NCBI GenBank assembly: GCA_028290305.1
Contig: JAQGKC010000006.1
Coordinates: forward strand, 1-34,235
Direction of reading: 5' to 3'
From: Bradyrhizobium sp.
GTDB lineage: Bacteria > Pseudomonadota > Alphaproteobacteria > Rhizobiales > Xanthobacteraceae
Length of the DNA: 34,235 bases
Positions 1 through 9,751 of this stretch are shown in pieces. Each line of letters opens with the position of its first letter. Position 1 is the first letter of the stretch. A program made the translations under genes and the position numbers. The notes under the pieces are model-generated. The model ran no database searches and had not been told where the DNA came from. It was given only the letters and a program-made list of their open reading frames with translations.

Positions 1-1
1 G

Positions 2-541
2 CTGACGCGTCCGGTCAATTACAACCAGGACAATCCGGCCAAGCCGCCGCAATACATGAATCTGCTCGATCTCGATTTCAAGACGGCGAATTGGGTCGTG
101 CTTGCGATCTCCCTGGCGATTGGACTTGGATACATCGCAGTGATGCCGGCCCGCTCGCGCAGGACGCCACGCTCGGATGCCGAAGAACTCGGTATCCTGT
201 TCTGCCTGATGACGGTGGCATCGCCGCTTGCCCGGCAGTATTATTTCATGTGGCTGCTCTTTCCGATGACTATCCTGATCCACCGGGCGGCCTATGATCC
301 ACGTGCCGCAGTGAGGGCGGGTACGTGGGCCGCGCTCGCAGCCGCGGGGCTTCTGATGTGCCTGTCGTTTCCGATCTTTCCGAATGATCTGCAGGCCTTC
401 GGGAACAACCTCGCTGCTGCTGCCATCATTGCCGGGGGATTGGTCTGGCACATCCTGCATCCGCTTTCGGATGGCATAGCTAATTCTTTGTCTCCGACGG
501 CTGGCGAGTTACAACCTGATATGAAGAGTAATCCCCGCTAG
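2..541 (+). CDS. GT87-like membrane glycosyltransferase, C-terminal part
   Basis: The reading frame is open to the left edge, so only the C-terminal part (about 179 residues) is visible; the ATG at 56 is internal. Several hydrophobic segments are seen (for example around TANWVVLAISLAIGLGYIA and a later GLLMCLSFPIF stretch), with the motif SPLARQYYFMWLLFP between them. That motif, a polar loop then membrane segment, resembles the C-terminal half of DUF2029/GT87 polyprenyl-phosphate-dependent mannosyltransferases, which act in the inner membrane. Family assignment is recognition from a partial sequence; no catalytic residue is in view. The M20 peptidase starts 18 bp downstream on the same strand, so the two may be co-transcribed. 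Confidence 0.6.
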   Translation: MTRPVNYNQDNPAKPPQYMNLLDLDFKTANWVVLAISLAIGLGYIAVMPARSRRTPRSDAEELGILFCLMTVASPLARQYYFMWLLFPMTILIHRAAYDPRAAVRAGTWAALAAAGLLMCLSFPIFPNDLQAFGNNLAAAAIIAGGLVWHILHPLSDGIANSLSPTAGELQPDMKSNPR

Positions 542-559
542 CCAAAGGGAAGATCGAAA

Positions 560-1966
<1,407 letters not shown>

Positions 1967-1979
1967 GGCAAGTGTTTAG

Positions 1980-2117
1980 CTCGTGCCCCGGAGGTGGTGC
2001 ATTGCGCCGCGTGGCGGCGTGGTGAACCCGCAGATCCGGGGCCCCTAAACGATCGCAGCATAGGTCCCGGATCTGCGGAGCAGCGTTAAGAGCGCCGCAC
2101 CGCGTCCGGGACACGAG
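1980..2117. repeat. Palindromic intergenic repeat, about 138 bp
   Basis: The ends are near-perfect inverted repeats: CTCGTGCCCCGGA (1980-1992) and TCCGGGACACGAG (2105-2117), 12 of 13 matching. An inner perfect pair, CCGCAGATCCGGG (2028-2040) and CCCGGATCTGCGG (2066-2078), brackets a short loop. From memory this sequence type recurs between genes in Bradyrhizobium and relatives. It is noncoding; function is unknown. Confidence 0.75.
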
Positions 2118-2131
2118 CCATCATCAAAATA

Positions 2132-2161
2132 AAAACGCCGCCCGGAATTGGGCGGCGTTTT
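2132..2161. terminator. Bidirectional rho-independent terminator
   Basis: A perfect 12-bp stem (AAAACGCCGCCC / GGGCGGCGTTTT) with a 6-nt GGAATT loop and A/T runs on both sides. It lies between the convergent M20 peptidase (+) and aldolase-like gene (-), so it can serve both. Confidence 0.9.
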
Positions 2162-2214
2162 GAGCAGAAGTGCAGAGGTCGTTGAGAGCGATACTACACT
2201 GGATTTCAGAAATT

Positions 2215-2994
2215 TCAATTCTTGTAGCTCGGGTCGAGGCGATCGACTTTGCGTAGCAACGCTGGCCATACCAGCGTGGTCGAACGCATTTCCTGCCGAT
2301 CGGGGTTCGCGAGCAGGGTGGTGTTCTTGTCCACCACGGCTTGCTCGACGGGATAGGCGGTCGGGCCCAGCATGCGCGTGCGTACCTGCATGGTGCAGGC
2401 CCGCTCCAGGTGGAACATGCGCTCGAAGGCGGATGCGACCGAGCGGCCGACCGTCAGTGTACCGTGATTGCGCAACAGCATGTGGTTCTTGTTGCCGAGG
2501 TCCTTTTGCAGGCGCGGGCGTTCGTCATGGTCGAGCGCGATGCCTTCATAGTCGTGATAGGCGAGGTCGTAAGTGACGAGCTGCGCGGTCTGGTTCATCG
2601 GCAGCAAACCTTCCGCGCTGCTCGCGACCGCCGTGCCATCGGGCGTATGCAGATGCAGCACGCAGCCGGCATCCTCGCGCACTTCGTGGATCGCCGAATG
2701 GATCGTGAAGCCGGCCGGGTTGATGCTGTATTGGCTTTTTGTGAGCTGGTTGCCGTCGAGGTCGACCTTCACCAGGCTCGATGCGGTGATTTCGTCGAAC
2801 ATCAAGCCGTAAGGATTGATCAGGAAATGATGCTCCGGTCCCGGCACCCGCGCAGAGATATGGGTATCGACCAGATCGTCCCAGCCATAATGCGCGATGA
2901 GGCGGTAGCAGGCTGCGAGGTTTACCCGCTGGTCCCATTCAGCCTCCGTCATTTCCGACGGCACTTCCTTCAGGCGAGCTTCCGCTGGTGACAT
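2215..2994 (-). CDS. Class II aldolase/adducin family protein
   Basis: A 259-residue protein of the zinc-dependent class II aldolase fold (fuculose-phosphate aldolase/adducin). Visible features are a histidine pair in HLHTPDG (H114, H116), a third histidine in LRNHGTL (H177), and the NPAGFTIHSAIH segment at 92-103. In FucA-type aldolases a catalytic Glu sits in the segment equivalent to NPAGF; here that position appears to be Gly, as in adducin-like members, so true aldolase activity is uncertain. The ATG at 2994 is preceded by GGGAGAAA. Monocistronic as far as visible: the next upstream gene, the GT39-like gene, is on the same strand and ends 117 bp away. Confidence 0.88.
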   Translation of the reverse strand: MSPAEARLKEVPSEMTEAEWDQRVNLAACYRLIAHYGWDDLVDTHISARVPGPEHHFLINPYGLMFDEITASSLVKVDLDGNQLTKSQYSINPAGFTIHSAIHEVREDAGCVLHLHTPDGTAVASSAEGLLPMNQTAQLVTYDLAYHDYEGIALDHDERPRLQKDLGNKNHMLLRNHGTLTVGRSVASAFERMFHLERACTMQVRTRMLGPTAYPVEQAVVDKNTTLLANPDRQEMRSTTLVWPALLRKVDRLDPSYKN

Positions 2995-3111
2995 GATCGG
3001 TTTCTCCCGTTTGAGTTGTCAATTTCGCGGCAAGACTAGCTCTGTGGCAGGTTCGCAGCAAGGCGCAGGGCTGGCGTGGCAGTCATGTTCCCTGGGCGAA
3101 GGTCTGGCCGC

Positions 3112-4761
3112 CTAAGGCGCCGGAATCGCCAGCAGGCTGGAAATGCTGCGCCCGCGGATATCGTAAACGCGTGCGAACACCACATCGTCGCGCTTGATTT
3201 CCACCATGACCGGCGCGGTCAGGCCTTTGCAGTAGAATTCACCGAGCGTCATCGCGAAGTCGGCGGCATGGCTGTCCCAGCCGATCGTGAAATCGGGGCC
3301 GAGTGCGACCTGCGCAGGGCGTTGCGGACCGCACACCGCGACCTTCCATTTGCGTCCGTGCGGCGGTACTTCCTGCCGCTCGTCGAGCTCCTCGCGCAGG
3401 CCGTCGGAAGCCTGCTTCAGCGCCAGGCCCCAGTAGTCCAGCATGAACAGATCGTCGGCGGCGCGCACCGTGCCCGCGATATGATTGAAGTGGGTGTATT
3501 GGTAAGGGTGCAGCCGGATCATTTCGCTGAGCGGCAATAGCAGGCCGAACACGAAAATGGCCACTGCGGCGGGTTGCCAGTTGCGGCGATTTTCCTTGAG
3601 CCAGTTCATTCCCCACGCGAAGGCTGTGCCTGCGAGGACCGTCATCGGCGGGATAACAAAGATGAAATGGCGAATGCCGTTGTAAAGCGCCGGACGTTTT
3701 ACCATCGCAATGGCCAGCGGCAGCGTTGCCGCCAGCGTCAGCATCAACAGGATGGTCTTGCGGCGGGCCGATACATCGCTACGCGACAGCGATACCAGCG
3801 TGCCGATCACGCCAGCGGTCAAAAGTCCAAGCAGGACTTCGGGAAGCTGCAGCGCGAACAGGGTCGGCAGATATGACCAGGGCATATCCGGCACCGACAC
3901 CAGCGCGCCATCGAACATTTCCTTCCACGGTTTCTCGAAGAAGTGGGAGAAATAGGTGAGGGCCCGGAACGGATTGCCAGGCTCCATGATCGACCATGGC
4001 CAGATCAGCCCCATGACGAGGTAGCCGAGGATCAGGCTGGGCAGCAGCACATAGCCGACGTGCATGAACCGTTGCGCTGCTTCACGCGCGCTGTGAGTGT
4101 GGATCTCCTCGAGGAACAGCGGCATAAAGCCGGCCACCGCATAAACCAGGGCCAGCCCGCCGAGGACGCGCGAACCGAGCGACAGGCCGGCGCCAAGTCC
4201 GACGATCAGCACGGTCCGCGGCGAGGGTGAAGGATATTCCTCAGCCAGACGGACAAAACCCAGCATCAGGATGACCATCGCGACCGCGAATGGCGCATCC
4301 TTCGGGTTCATGAACATATGCCCGTAGAAAGTCGGGCACAGTGCCAGCAGCAGCAACGCTGCGAGCCCGGCAAGCGGTCCGCCGACGCGGCGGCCCAGCC
4401 GCCACGTCACCGCAAGGCCGACCAGGCCGACGGCGGCGCCGAGCAGCCGGCGGGTTTCAAACAGTTCGAGTGGGATGACCTTGTGTAATAGCGCGGCCAC
4501 CATGTCGAAGCCGCCGCCATACATGTAGAGATTGGCGAACGACAGCGCGCCGGTATCCTTGAAACCGGAACCGTACATGCGCAGCAGCAGGTCGGCATAT
4601 TCGGCGTGGGTGTAATCGTCCCAGCCCAGACCATAATCGCGAAACGTCAGGCTTGCGATCAAACCGACCGCGGCCAGCACAAGGATTGCGAGGTCGTCGC
4701 AAGTCCGCTCTATCGAGCGCCGCGAGGGCGTATCGATCGCCGAGGTCGTGATGGATGACAT
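3112..4761 (-). CDS. GT39-like multipass membrane glycosyltransferase
   Basis: A 549-residue inner-membrane protein with many hydrophobic segments. The first loop after transmembrane helix 1 carries GLGWDDYTHAEYA (D48, D49), matching the acidic motif in the first extracytoplasmic loop of GT-C transferases (ArnT/PMT/GT39), which use lipid-linked sugar donors. MFMNPKDAPF follows in a later loop. The C-terminal roughly 130 residues are soluble and presumably periplasmic. Donor, acceptor and pathway cannot be read from the sequence. The ATG at 4761 has no strong Shine-Dalgarno sequence. With the GT87-like gene at the window start, two polyprenyl-sugar transferases flank the peptidase and aldolase genes. 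Confidence 0.75.
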   Translation of the reverse strand: MSSITTSAIDTPSRRSIERTCDDLAILVLAAVGLIASLTFRDYGLGWDDYTHAEYADLLLRMYGSGFKDTGALSFANLYMYGGGFDMVAALLHKVIPLELFETRRLLGAAVGLVGLAVTWRLGRRVGGPLAGLAALLLLALCPTFYGHMFMNPKDAPFAVAMVILMLGFVRLAEEYPSPSPRTVLIVGLGAGLSLGSRVLGGLALVYAVAGFMPLFLEEIHTHSAREAAQRFMHVGYVLLPSLILGYLVMGLIWPWSIMEPGNPFRALTYFSHFFEKPWKEMFDGALVSVPDMPWSYLPTLFALQLPEVLLGLLTAGVIGTLVSLSRSDVSARRKTILLMLTLAATLPLAIAMVKRPALYNGIRHFIFVIPPMTVLAGTAFAWGMNWLKENRRNWQPAAVAIFVFGLLLPLSEMIRLHPYQYTHFNHIAGTVRAADDLFMLDYWGLALKQASDGLREELDERQEVPPHGRKWKVAVCGPQRPAQVALGPDFTIGWDSHAADFAMTLGEFYCKGLTAPVMVEIKRDDVVFARVYDIRGRSISSLLAIPAP

Positions 4762-5074
4762 GGCTATTGGTAACCCGGTGTCCCCTATGGCCCAGCTTTT
4801 GGCGCTTTGGCCTCATTCCCCGGCATCCATATAGCGCAGTTACGTTTCCAAGTAATTGGGAATTGTGGCGTAATTTCCTCTAATGCAATGCAGCAATCGC
4901 GGGAGGCAAATCGTCGCCCCGACGCAAAAGTTAGGGTCCGGATCATATTCCCGAGGTAAGATCGAGGGTTCGGGTGGGAACTTCCACCATAATTGCCGGT
5001 TGGCGGTACGCACAATATGACAGTATCGTGGCGTTGGCGGCTGCGAGTTTTTTGGCGCGGCGGGGGTGAGTTTG
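4762..5074. other. Divergent intergenic region
   Basis: No supported gene. It separates the minus-strand GT39-like gene from the plus-strand membrane protein at 5075. It is more AT-rich than its surroundings in the middle and holds the EcfG-like promoter candidate at 4977-5001. Confidence 0.6.
4977..5001 (+). promoter_or_regulatory. Candidate EcfG-type stress promoter (GGAAC-N16-GGTT)
   Basis: GGAAC at 4977-4981 is followed after 16 nt by GGTT (4998-5001). The alphaproteobacterial general-stress sigma factor EcfG recognises GGAAC-N16/17-cGTT, so this has one mismatch in the -10 element. It would start transcription about 65 bp upstream of the gene at 5075. Confidence 0.45.
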
Positions 5075-5962
5075 ATGATGGTCGTGTTGTTGATCGCCGG
5101 GATCGGCTTTTTCCTGGCCGGTCTCCTGGGGATTGCCTTCGGAATTCCGGTCAAGGAATTCAGTTTCGGCAATACTCTGATCCTCACCGGTGCGGTTACG
5201 GCCTGCACCGGCGCGATCATGCTTGGCCTTTGGACCGTCGGCCGGGAATTGAAGAACATCGCGCAACAGCTCGGCCCTGGTGTTGCGACGACATCGCGCA
5301 TGGGAACCCCGCCATCGGCAATCGCACCACGCGATCATGCCCCGGAAAATGACGGTTTCCTGTTCAGCCGCGATCAGCCGAGCCCGGCACATGCAGGCGA
5401 TGAGGAGCCAGTGGAGCCATCCTCGCCGCCATGGCACGAGGAAACCGCTGCGCGAGATCGCATGCGCAATCAGGCGCTGCCGCCCGCGCCGGGGTCAGCC
5501 GAGGCCGCACCGGCCGTCAAACAGCGGCGCAATCTGCTGTTTTCTTCCTCATCGCGGAGGGAACGCGAGCGCGCCGAGGCGCGGACGACCGATCCATCTG
5601 CGGCTGATCTGCGTTCCGCACCGCCGCCTCCCAAAACAAGCGAGGCGCCGCCCGCGACATTCGAAGACGCCTGGCCGCAACTGGAGCGCTCAAGGACCGC
5701 AGATACCGCGCCACAGCGGCGCGCCGGCCGCACACCGTCGACCTTCACCGAGGCAAACGCGGGCGCAACCGGGGCAGACCGCCATCCGCCGGGGGCGCGA
5801 AGTGAGGATCAGCCGGCGGTGACGGTTCTCAAATCCGGCGTCGTCGATGGAATGGCCTATTCGTTGTATTCCGATGGCTCGATCGAGGCACAGATGCCTG
5901 AAGGCATGATGCGATTCGCGTCCATCGATGAGCTGCGCGCGCATCTCGACCAGCGTTCATGA
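5075..5962 (+). CDS. Membrane-anchored protein of unknown function with disordered linker
   Basis: About 295 residues. The N-terminus has two hydrophobic segments (roughly residues 2-20 and 31-52), then a long Pro/Ala/Arg/Glu-rich low-complexity stretch (about 75-240). A compact conserved-looking C-terminal module follows, containing VLKSGVVDGMAYSLYSDGSI and MRFASIDELRAHL. I recognise this C-terminus from bradyrhizobial hypothetical proteins but know no function. The frame could begin at GTG 5066, but ATG 5075 has GGGGGTGAG ideally placed upstream and is preferred. The architecture suggests a two-helix hairpin in the inner membrane with a tethered cytoplasmic domain. An EcfG-like promoter upstream suggests stress induction. 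Confidence 0.8.
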   Translation: MMVVLLIAGIGFFLAGLLGIAFGIPVKEFSFGNTLILTGAVTACTGAIMLGLWTVGRELKNIAQQLGPGVATTSRMGTPPSAIAPRDHAPENDGFLFSRDQPSPAHAGDEEPVEPSSPPWHEETAARDRMRNQALPPAPGSAEAAPAVKQRRNLLFSSSSRRERERAEARTTDPSAADLRSAPPPPKTSEAPPATFEDAWPQLERSRTADTAPQRRAGRTPSTFTEANAGATGADRHPPGARSEDQPAVTVLKSGVVDGMAYSLYSDGSIEAQMPEGMMRFASIDELRAHLDQRS

Positions 5963-6118
5963 GCGGACTTTACTTTCGGCGAATTGCCTTAAAAAAATAA
6001 AACATCGTTGTTCTTGTCACATCAGCAGCAATCCGCTCATATTCGGCAAGTAGTGGACGATTCCGCGAGCGTATTGGTGCTGCGGGATACTGTCCGTTTC
6101 CATGGAAAGGTTCAGGCC

Positions 6119-6532
6119 ATGAACGACGCTGCCGGTAAAAGTTTCATCGACCTGACCGCGAACATCGTCTCTGCCTATCTCAGCAATAATCCGACGCCAG
6201 CTTCGGAAATTCCGGCCTTGATCAGCCAGATTCACGCGGCGTTGCTGCGGGTCTCGACGGGCCGAATCGAAACGCCTCTGGAGCCGGCCAAACCTGCGGT
6301 TTCCGTCAAGAAATCGATGACCCCCGACTACCTTGTATGTCTCGAGGACGGCAAACGCTTCAAATCGCTGAAGCGCCATCTGCGCACGCAATACAACATG
6401 ACGCCGGAACAATACCGCGACAAATGGGGCCTTCCGGCCGACTATCCGATGGTCGCGCCGAATTATGCGGCGGCGCGTTCGCAGCTCGCCAAGAAAATGG
6501 GACTCGGCCAGCAGCGGCGGCGGCGGAAATAG
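6119..6532 (+). CDS. MucR/Ros family transcriptional regulator
   Basis: A 137-residue DNA-binding regulator of the Ros/MucR family, which controls exopolysaccharide, motility and virulence or symbiosis genes in rhizobia and Brucella. The C-terminal half has the family signature: MTPDYLVCLEDGKRFKSLKRHL, then MTPEQYRDKWGLPADYPMVAP. Of the four zinc ligands of Ros (C-x2-C-x9-H-x4-H) only C74 and H87 remain; D77 and Y92 occupy the other two, so this resembles MucR homologues reported to fold without zinc. The frame is open upstream to a TTG at 6008, but ATG 6119 with AAAGG upstream gives the usual family N-terminus. It converges on sufE with a 15-bp gap. Confidence 0.93.
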   Translation: MNDAAGKSFIDLTANIVSAYLSNNPTPASEIPALISQIHAALLRVSTGRIETPLEPAKPAVSVKKSMTPDYLVCLEDGKRFKSLKRHLRTQYNMTPEQYRDKWGLPADYPMVAPNYAAARSQLAKKMGLGQQRRRRK

Positions 6533-6547
6533 CTGTAGAATGGGCTT

Positions 6548-6979
6548 TCAGGAGGCGGCGGCAAGCGCCTCGCGCGCGTCGGAGCGAATACGCTCGACCA
6601 TGGCGCGCAGGCCGTTGGAGCGTTGCGGCGTCAGATGCTCACGAAATCCGAACTCGTCGAATACTGCGATCGCATCGGTGGAAAGAATTTCCTGCGGGGT
6701 ATGGCCGGAATATAGCGTCAGCAGGATCGCGATCAGTCCGCGCACAATGTGCGCGTCGCTGTCGCCGAGATAATTCAGCAACGGTTCGCCGGCGCGGCTG
6801 CGATCGACCCGCTTCGAGAGCCAGACCTGGCTGGCGCAGCCCTGCACCTTGTTTGCCGAGGAGTGCTCCGCCTCGGACATCGGATCGAGCGTGCGGCCGA
6901 GTTCGATGACGTACCGGTAACGGTCGTCCCAATCGTCCAGCAGCGCAAAATTATCCCTGATCTCGTCGATCGTCATCAT
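6548..6979 (-). CDS. sufE: SufE family Fe-S cluster assembly sulfur acceptor
   Basis: A 143-residue cytosolic protein that accepts persulfide sulfur from the cysteine desulfurase SufS and passes it to the SufBCD scaffold. The active Cys is C48 in KVQGCASQVW, and the C-terminal RSNGLRAM motif is typical. Length is normal for SufE. Two adjacent ATG codons (6979 and 6976) are possible starts; GGGA lies immediately upstream. It is separate from any suf operon in this window. The next gene on the same strand upstream (DUF5330) ends 97 bp away. Confidence 0.93.
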   Translation of the reverse strand: MMTIDEIRDNFALLDDWDDRYRYVIELGRTLDPMSEAEHSSANKVQGCASQVWLSKRVDRSRAGEPLLNYLGDSDAHIVRGLIAILLTLYSGHTPQEILSTDAIAVFDEFGFREHLTPQRSNGLRAMVERIRSDAREALAAAS

Positions 6980-7076
6980 GTCCCGCGCTCATCCCCACAG
7001 CCATATATAGGATCGCGGGCGATCGAAAGCGATATTGCGGGGACCAAAAATGGAATGGTTCGGGCTTAATTTGCCC

Positions 7077-7469
7077 TCACGGCGTGGGCGGGACCCGCCA
7101 CTCCGCGGTGAGATCGTCCGGCGTCAAGGTGTCGCGCGGAGCCATTTCCGCGAGCAAAGGGTCTGATGTCTCGACGCCGCCGATCGAGCCGGTACGGTCC
7201 GGCGAACGTTTGTCGGTGATGATCTGATAAAGCTTGCGCGCGCCGGCCTGGGCGCGCTGGCCGATCACGGTCGCGGCCTGGCCGCCAACCTCGCATGCAG
7301 CCGGCTGGCGCTTGCAAAATTGACTCATGTCCGACACCGCCGCGGTCGCAGCCGACACAGCCTCCGACGCCCCGATCTGCGGCAGCTTGTCCGCTTCGGG
7401 TGTCTTCTCTCTGGGCAGCAGCACGAGCACCAGCCCGAGCCAGAATGCCATGCGGAGCAGAAAAAACAT
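7077..7469 (-). CDS. DUF5330-type small membrane-anchored protein
   Basis: A 130-residue protein with an N-terminal hydrophobic segment (residues 2-19) followed by a soluble part presumed periplasmic. That part holds two cysteines, C52 and C59, in SQFCKRQPAACEVG, close enough for a disulfide. I associate the pattern MFFLLRMAFWLG... SQFCxRQPxAC with the DUF5330 family; no function is known. The ATG at 7469 has a weak GGGT upstream. Paired inverted repeats 31-70 bp upstream may be operators. Confidence 0.8.
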   Translation of the reverse strand: MFFLLRMAFWLGLVLVLLPREKTPEADKLPQIGASEAVSAATAAVSDMSQFCKRQPAACEVGGQAATVIGQRAQAGARKLYQIITDKRSPDRTGSIGGVETSDPLLAEMAPRDTLTPDDLTAEWRVPPTP

Positions 7470-7912
7470 CTAGCGACCCCAGCCGTCCCTTTTGATCCCG
7501 TTGCGATATCTCGCAACTGTTGCGGTTGATCTCGCGCAATCAGTCCCTGACTAACAGCCGTCGATAAATCGCAAGTGTTTGCATTGAGCTTAATTCGCCG
7601 AAAATTTGCAAAAAACCCGGCTGATTTGATTCGGTGTAAATTTTCGATTGATGCCGGCTTTTGCGATGGAATCGTGCATCCGGCATATCCACCATTTCGA
7701 AACCATACCGGGTCCGCTCTGGAAACCCGACGTTCACCATCCGCGTTGAATGAGCCGTCTCACGGTGTGCGAAAACGCCGCGAAGATACGGTCTGGGCTG
7801 CCGGCCGGGGGGCGCCTTAGCGTTCGCTTAATGTCGCTCTGACACGGTGGGCCAACGATAAAGGGGGCGTTCCGGCACGTCTGTTGGACGAGCAAGCCGA
7901 AGCGCGAGAGCC
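7470..7912. other. Divergent intergenic region of 443 bp
   Basis: Lies between the minus-strand DUF5330 gene and the plus-strand histidine kinase. No supported gene: short frames here lack a Shine-Dalgarno sequence and family-like sequence. It is relatively AT-rich from 7560 to 7660. Contents noted are the TTGCG inverted repeats at 7501-7539 and a weak inverted repeat ATGCCGG (7651-7657) / CCGGCAT (7680-7686). Confidence 0.6.
7501..7539. promoter_or_regulatory. Two adjacent TTGCG inverted repeats, candidate operators
   Basis: TTGCGATATCTCGCAA (7501-7516) has perfect 6-bp arms around TATC. It is followed after 3 nt by a second, imperfect unit beginning TTGCGG and ending CGCAA (7520-7539). The two units share spacing and the ATCTCGC core. 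They sit 31 bp upstream of the DUF5330 start. The binding protein is unknown. Confidence 0.4.
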
Positions 7913-9751
7913 GTGACAGTTTTGAGTATCATCCGCGATTGTCTCGATGCGCTGCTGCATCCGTCTGCGCGATATGATGCGCTGACGCGCGCACGCCATC
8001 GTGCGTTCATGGCGCCGCGGCTGTTGGGAAGCCTCGCGGCGTTCGCGGCATTCCCGATCTATCTTGCGATGCGCGGCGCGCCCTCAGCGCTTGAAGTCGC
8101 GGCATTCGCCTGGCTGATCGCTCCCATTCTGCTGTCGTGGTTTCTGTCGCGCACCGGCCGCTACGAGGGCGCGTATATTCTGTCGTCACTGGCGCTGGCG
8201 GGTCTCGTCATGACGGTGGCGATGAAAACCGGCGGCATCGAATCCTTTGCCGCAATCTGGCTGGTCGTGGTTCCGCTCGAGGCGGCACTCTCGGCATCGC
8301 GCCGTGTGGTCGGATTCGCGTCTGCGCTGGCGCTTTCGTGCGCCGCCCTGCTGATCGTTCTTGGACACTTTGATATGTTGCCGGTGGCGGATGCGAACGC
8401 GGTCTCGCGTGGCGCATTCATGGCGTTCGGGGTGGCATCGGCGACGCTCTATGCCGCCGGGCTTGCATTCGGCGCGGAGTCGTTGGCGCGCGTCAGCGTC
8501 TCGCTGCTTTATGTCGAGGAGGATCGCTATCGCCTGCTGGCGCGTAACATGAGCGACGTGATTTCGCGCCATCGCCGCAACGGCGCAGTGCAATTCATTT
8601 CGCCTGCGGCAGAGACGATGCTGGGCACGCCGGTGCCGCGGCTGCTCGGGCACGGTCTGTTCGACCGTGTCCATGTCGCCGATCGTCCGGCCTATCTCAC
8701 CGCGCTTTCGGATGCGGCGCGCGGCGGGGACGCACGTAGCGTGGAATTTCGTCTCAGGCGAGATACACTACGCGGCGGCGAGCGGGGGCACAATAATTCG
8801 GTCGACTTCATCTGGGTCGAAATGCGCTGCCGACCGCTCGGACAGGCGCCGGAAACGACGGCTTCACAGGAGCCCGAAGTCGTCGCGGTCATGCGGGACG
8901 TCACCGACCGAAAGATCCAGGAACAGGCGCTCGATCAGGCGCGCACCGCCGCCGAGCAGGCGGATGCGTCCAAGACCCGATTCCTCGCCACCATGAGCCA
9001 CGAACTGCGCACGCCGCTCAACGCCATCATCGGATTCTCCGAAATGATCGTTCAGGAAGACGTGCTGATGATCGATGCGGCGCGCCGCAAGGAATATGCC
9101 CAGTTGATCAATGATTCGGGCCAGCATCTCCTGTCGGTGGTCAACGGCATTCTCGATATGTCCAAGATGGAAACCGGCAATTTCGAAATTTCGCCGGAAC
9201 CGTTCGTGCCGCGTGTGGCGCTGCTCAATTGCTGTAACCTGCTGGCCTTGAAGGCGCGGGAAAACGGTATCGACCTCGTGACCCGCGCGCCGGAGGATCT
9301 CCCCATCGTTAACGGCGATCCGCGTGCGTTCAAACAGATCGTGCTGAACCTCGTGTCCAATGCCATCAAGTTCACCGAGCGCGGCGGCACGGTGACGGTT
9401 TCCGCTGGCGTCGAGGGATCGCGGCTGCTACTTCGCGTCTCCGATACCGGCGTCGGTATTGCGGCCGACGATCTCAAGCGGGTCGGTGATCCCTTCTTCC
9501 AGGCCGGCAAGACCTATCAGCGGCGGCACGAAGGTACCGGGCTCGGGCTGTCGATCGTGAAAAGCCTGGTCGGGTTGCATGCCGGCGAGATGACCGTGCA
9601 GAGCAGGATCGACGAGGGAACCACCGTAACCGTTGCGCTGCCGCTGGCGTTTACACCGGCGCAGCAGCCATCTAGCAATATCGCAACGCTCACGCCGGCG
9701 TCGCGATCTGCAACACCAGACCAAGCGCATCAGGTGAAGAAAAGTGCCTAG
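7913..9751 (+). CDS. Membrane PAS sensor histidine kinase, DivJ-like
   Basis: A 612-residue hybrid of membrane sensor and kinase core. Residues about 34-190 form several transmembrane helices without a large periplasmic domain. A PAS-like domain follows at about 205-335 and a short coiled linker at 336-355. The HisKA domain has phosphoacceptor H363 in MSHELRTPLNAIIGFSEM; the HATPase has N-box N483, DTGVGI (511-516), DPFF (526-529) and GTGLGLSIVK (541-550). Polytopic N-terminus, PAS and this HisKA sequence resemble DivJ/PleC-type kinases that phosphorylate DivK in the CtrA cell-cycle pathway; the assignment is inference. The start is GTG 7913 with GAGAG just upstream. Its stop overlaps the next gene by 8 bp, implying translational coupling. 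Confidence 0.9.
   Translation: MTVLSIIRDCLDALLHPSARYDALTRARHRAFMAPRLLGSLAAFAAFPIYLAMRGAPSALEVAAFAWLIAPILLSWFLSRTGRYEGAYILSSLALAGLVMTVAMKTGGIESFAAIWLVVVPLEAALSASRRVVGFASALALSCAALLIVLGHFDMLPVADANAVSRGAFMAFGVASATLYAAGLAFGAESLARVSVSLLYVEEDRYRLLARNMSDVISRHRRNGAVQFISPAAETMLGTPVPRLLGHGLFDRVHVADRPAYLTALSDAARGGDARSVEFRLRRDTLRGGERGHNNSVDFIWVEMRCRPLGQAPETTASQEPEVVAVMRDVTDRKIQEQALDQARTAAEQADASKTRFLATMSHELRTPLNAIIGFSEMIVQEDVLMIDAARRKEYAQLINDSGQHLLSVVNGILDMSKMETGNFEISPEPFVPRVALLNCCNLLALKARENGIDLVTRAPEDLPIVNGDPRAFKQIVLNLVSNAIKFTERGGTVTVSAGVEGSRLLLRVSDTGVGIAADDLKRVGDPFFQAGKTYQRRHEGTGLGLSIVKSLVGLHAGEMTVQSRIDEGTTVTVALPLAFTPAQQPSSNIATLTPASRSATPDQAHQVKKSA

Noticed and set aside
7651..7686. ATGCCGG / CCGGCAT inverted repeat
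   Set aside because: Seven-base arms with a 22-nt loop in GC-rich DNA are within chance expectation.
7721..7749. Possible EcfG promoter GGAAAC...CGTT upstream of the DivJ-like kinase
   Set aside because: The -35 is GGAAA rather than GGAAC and the spacer is 18 nt, outside the consensus.
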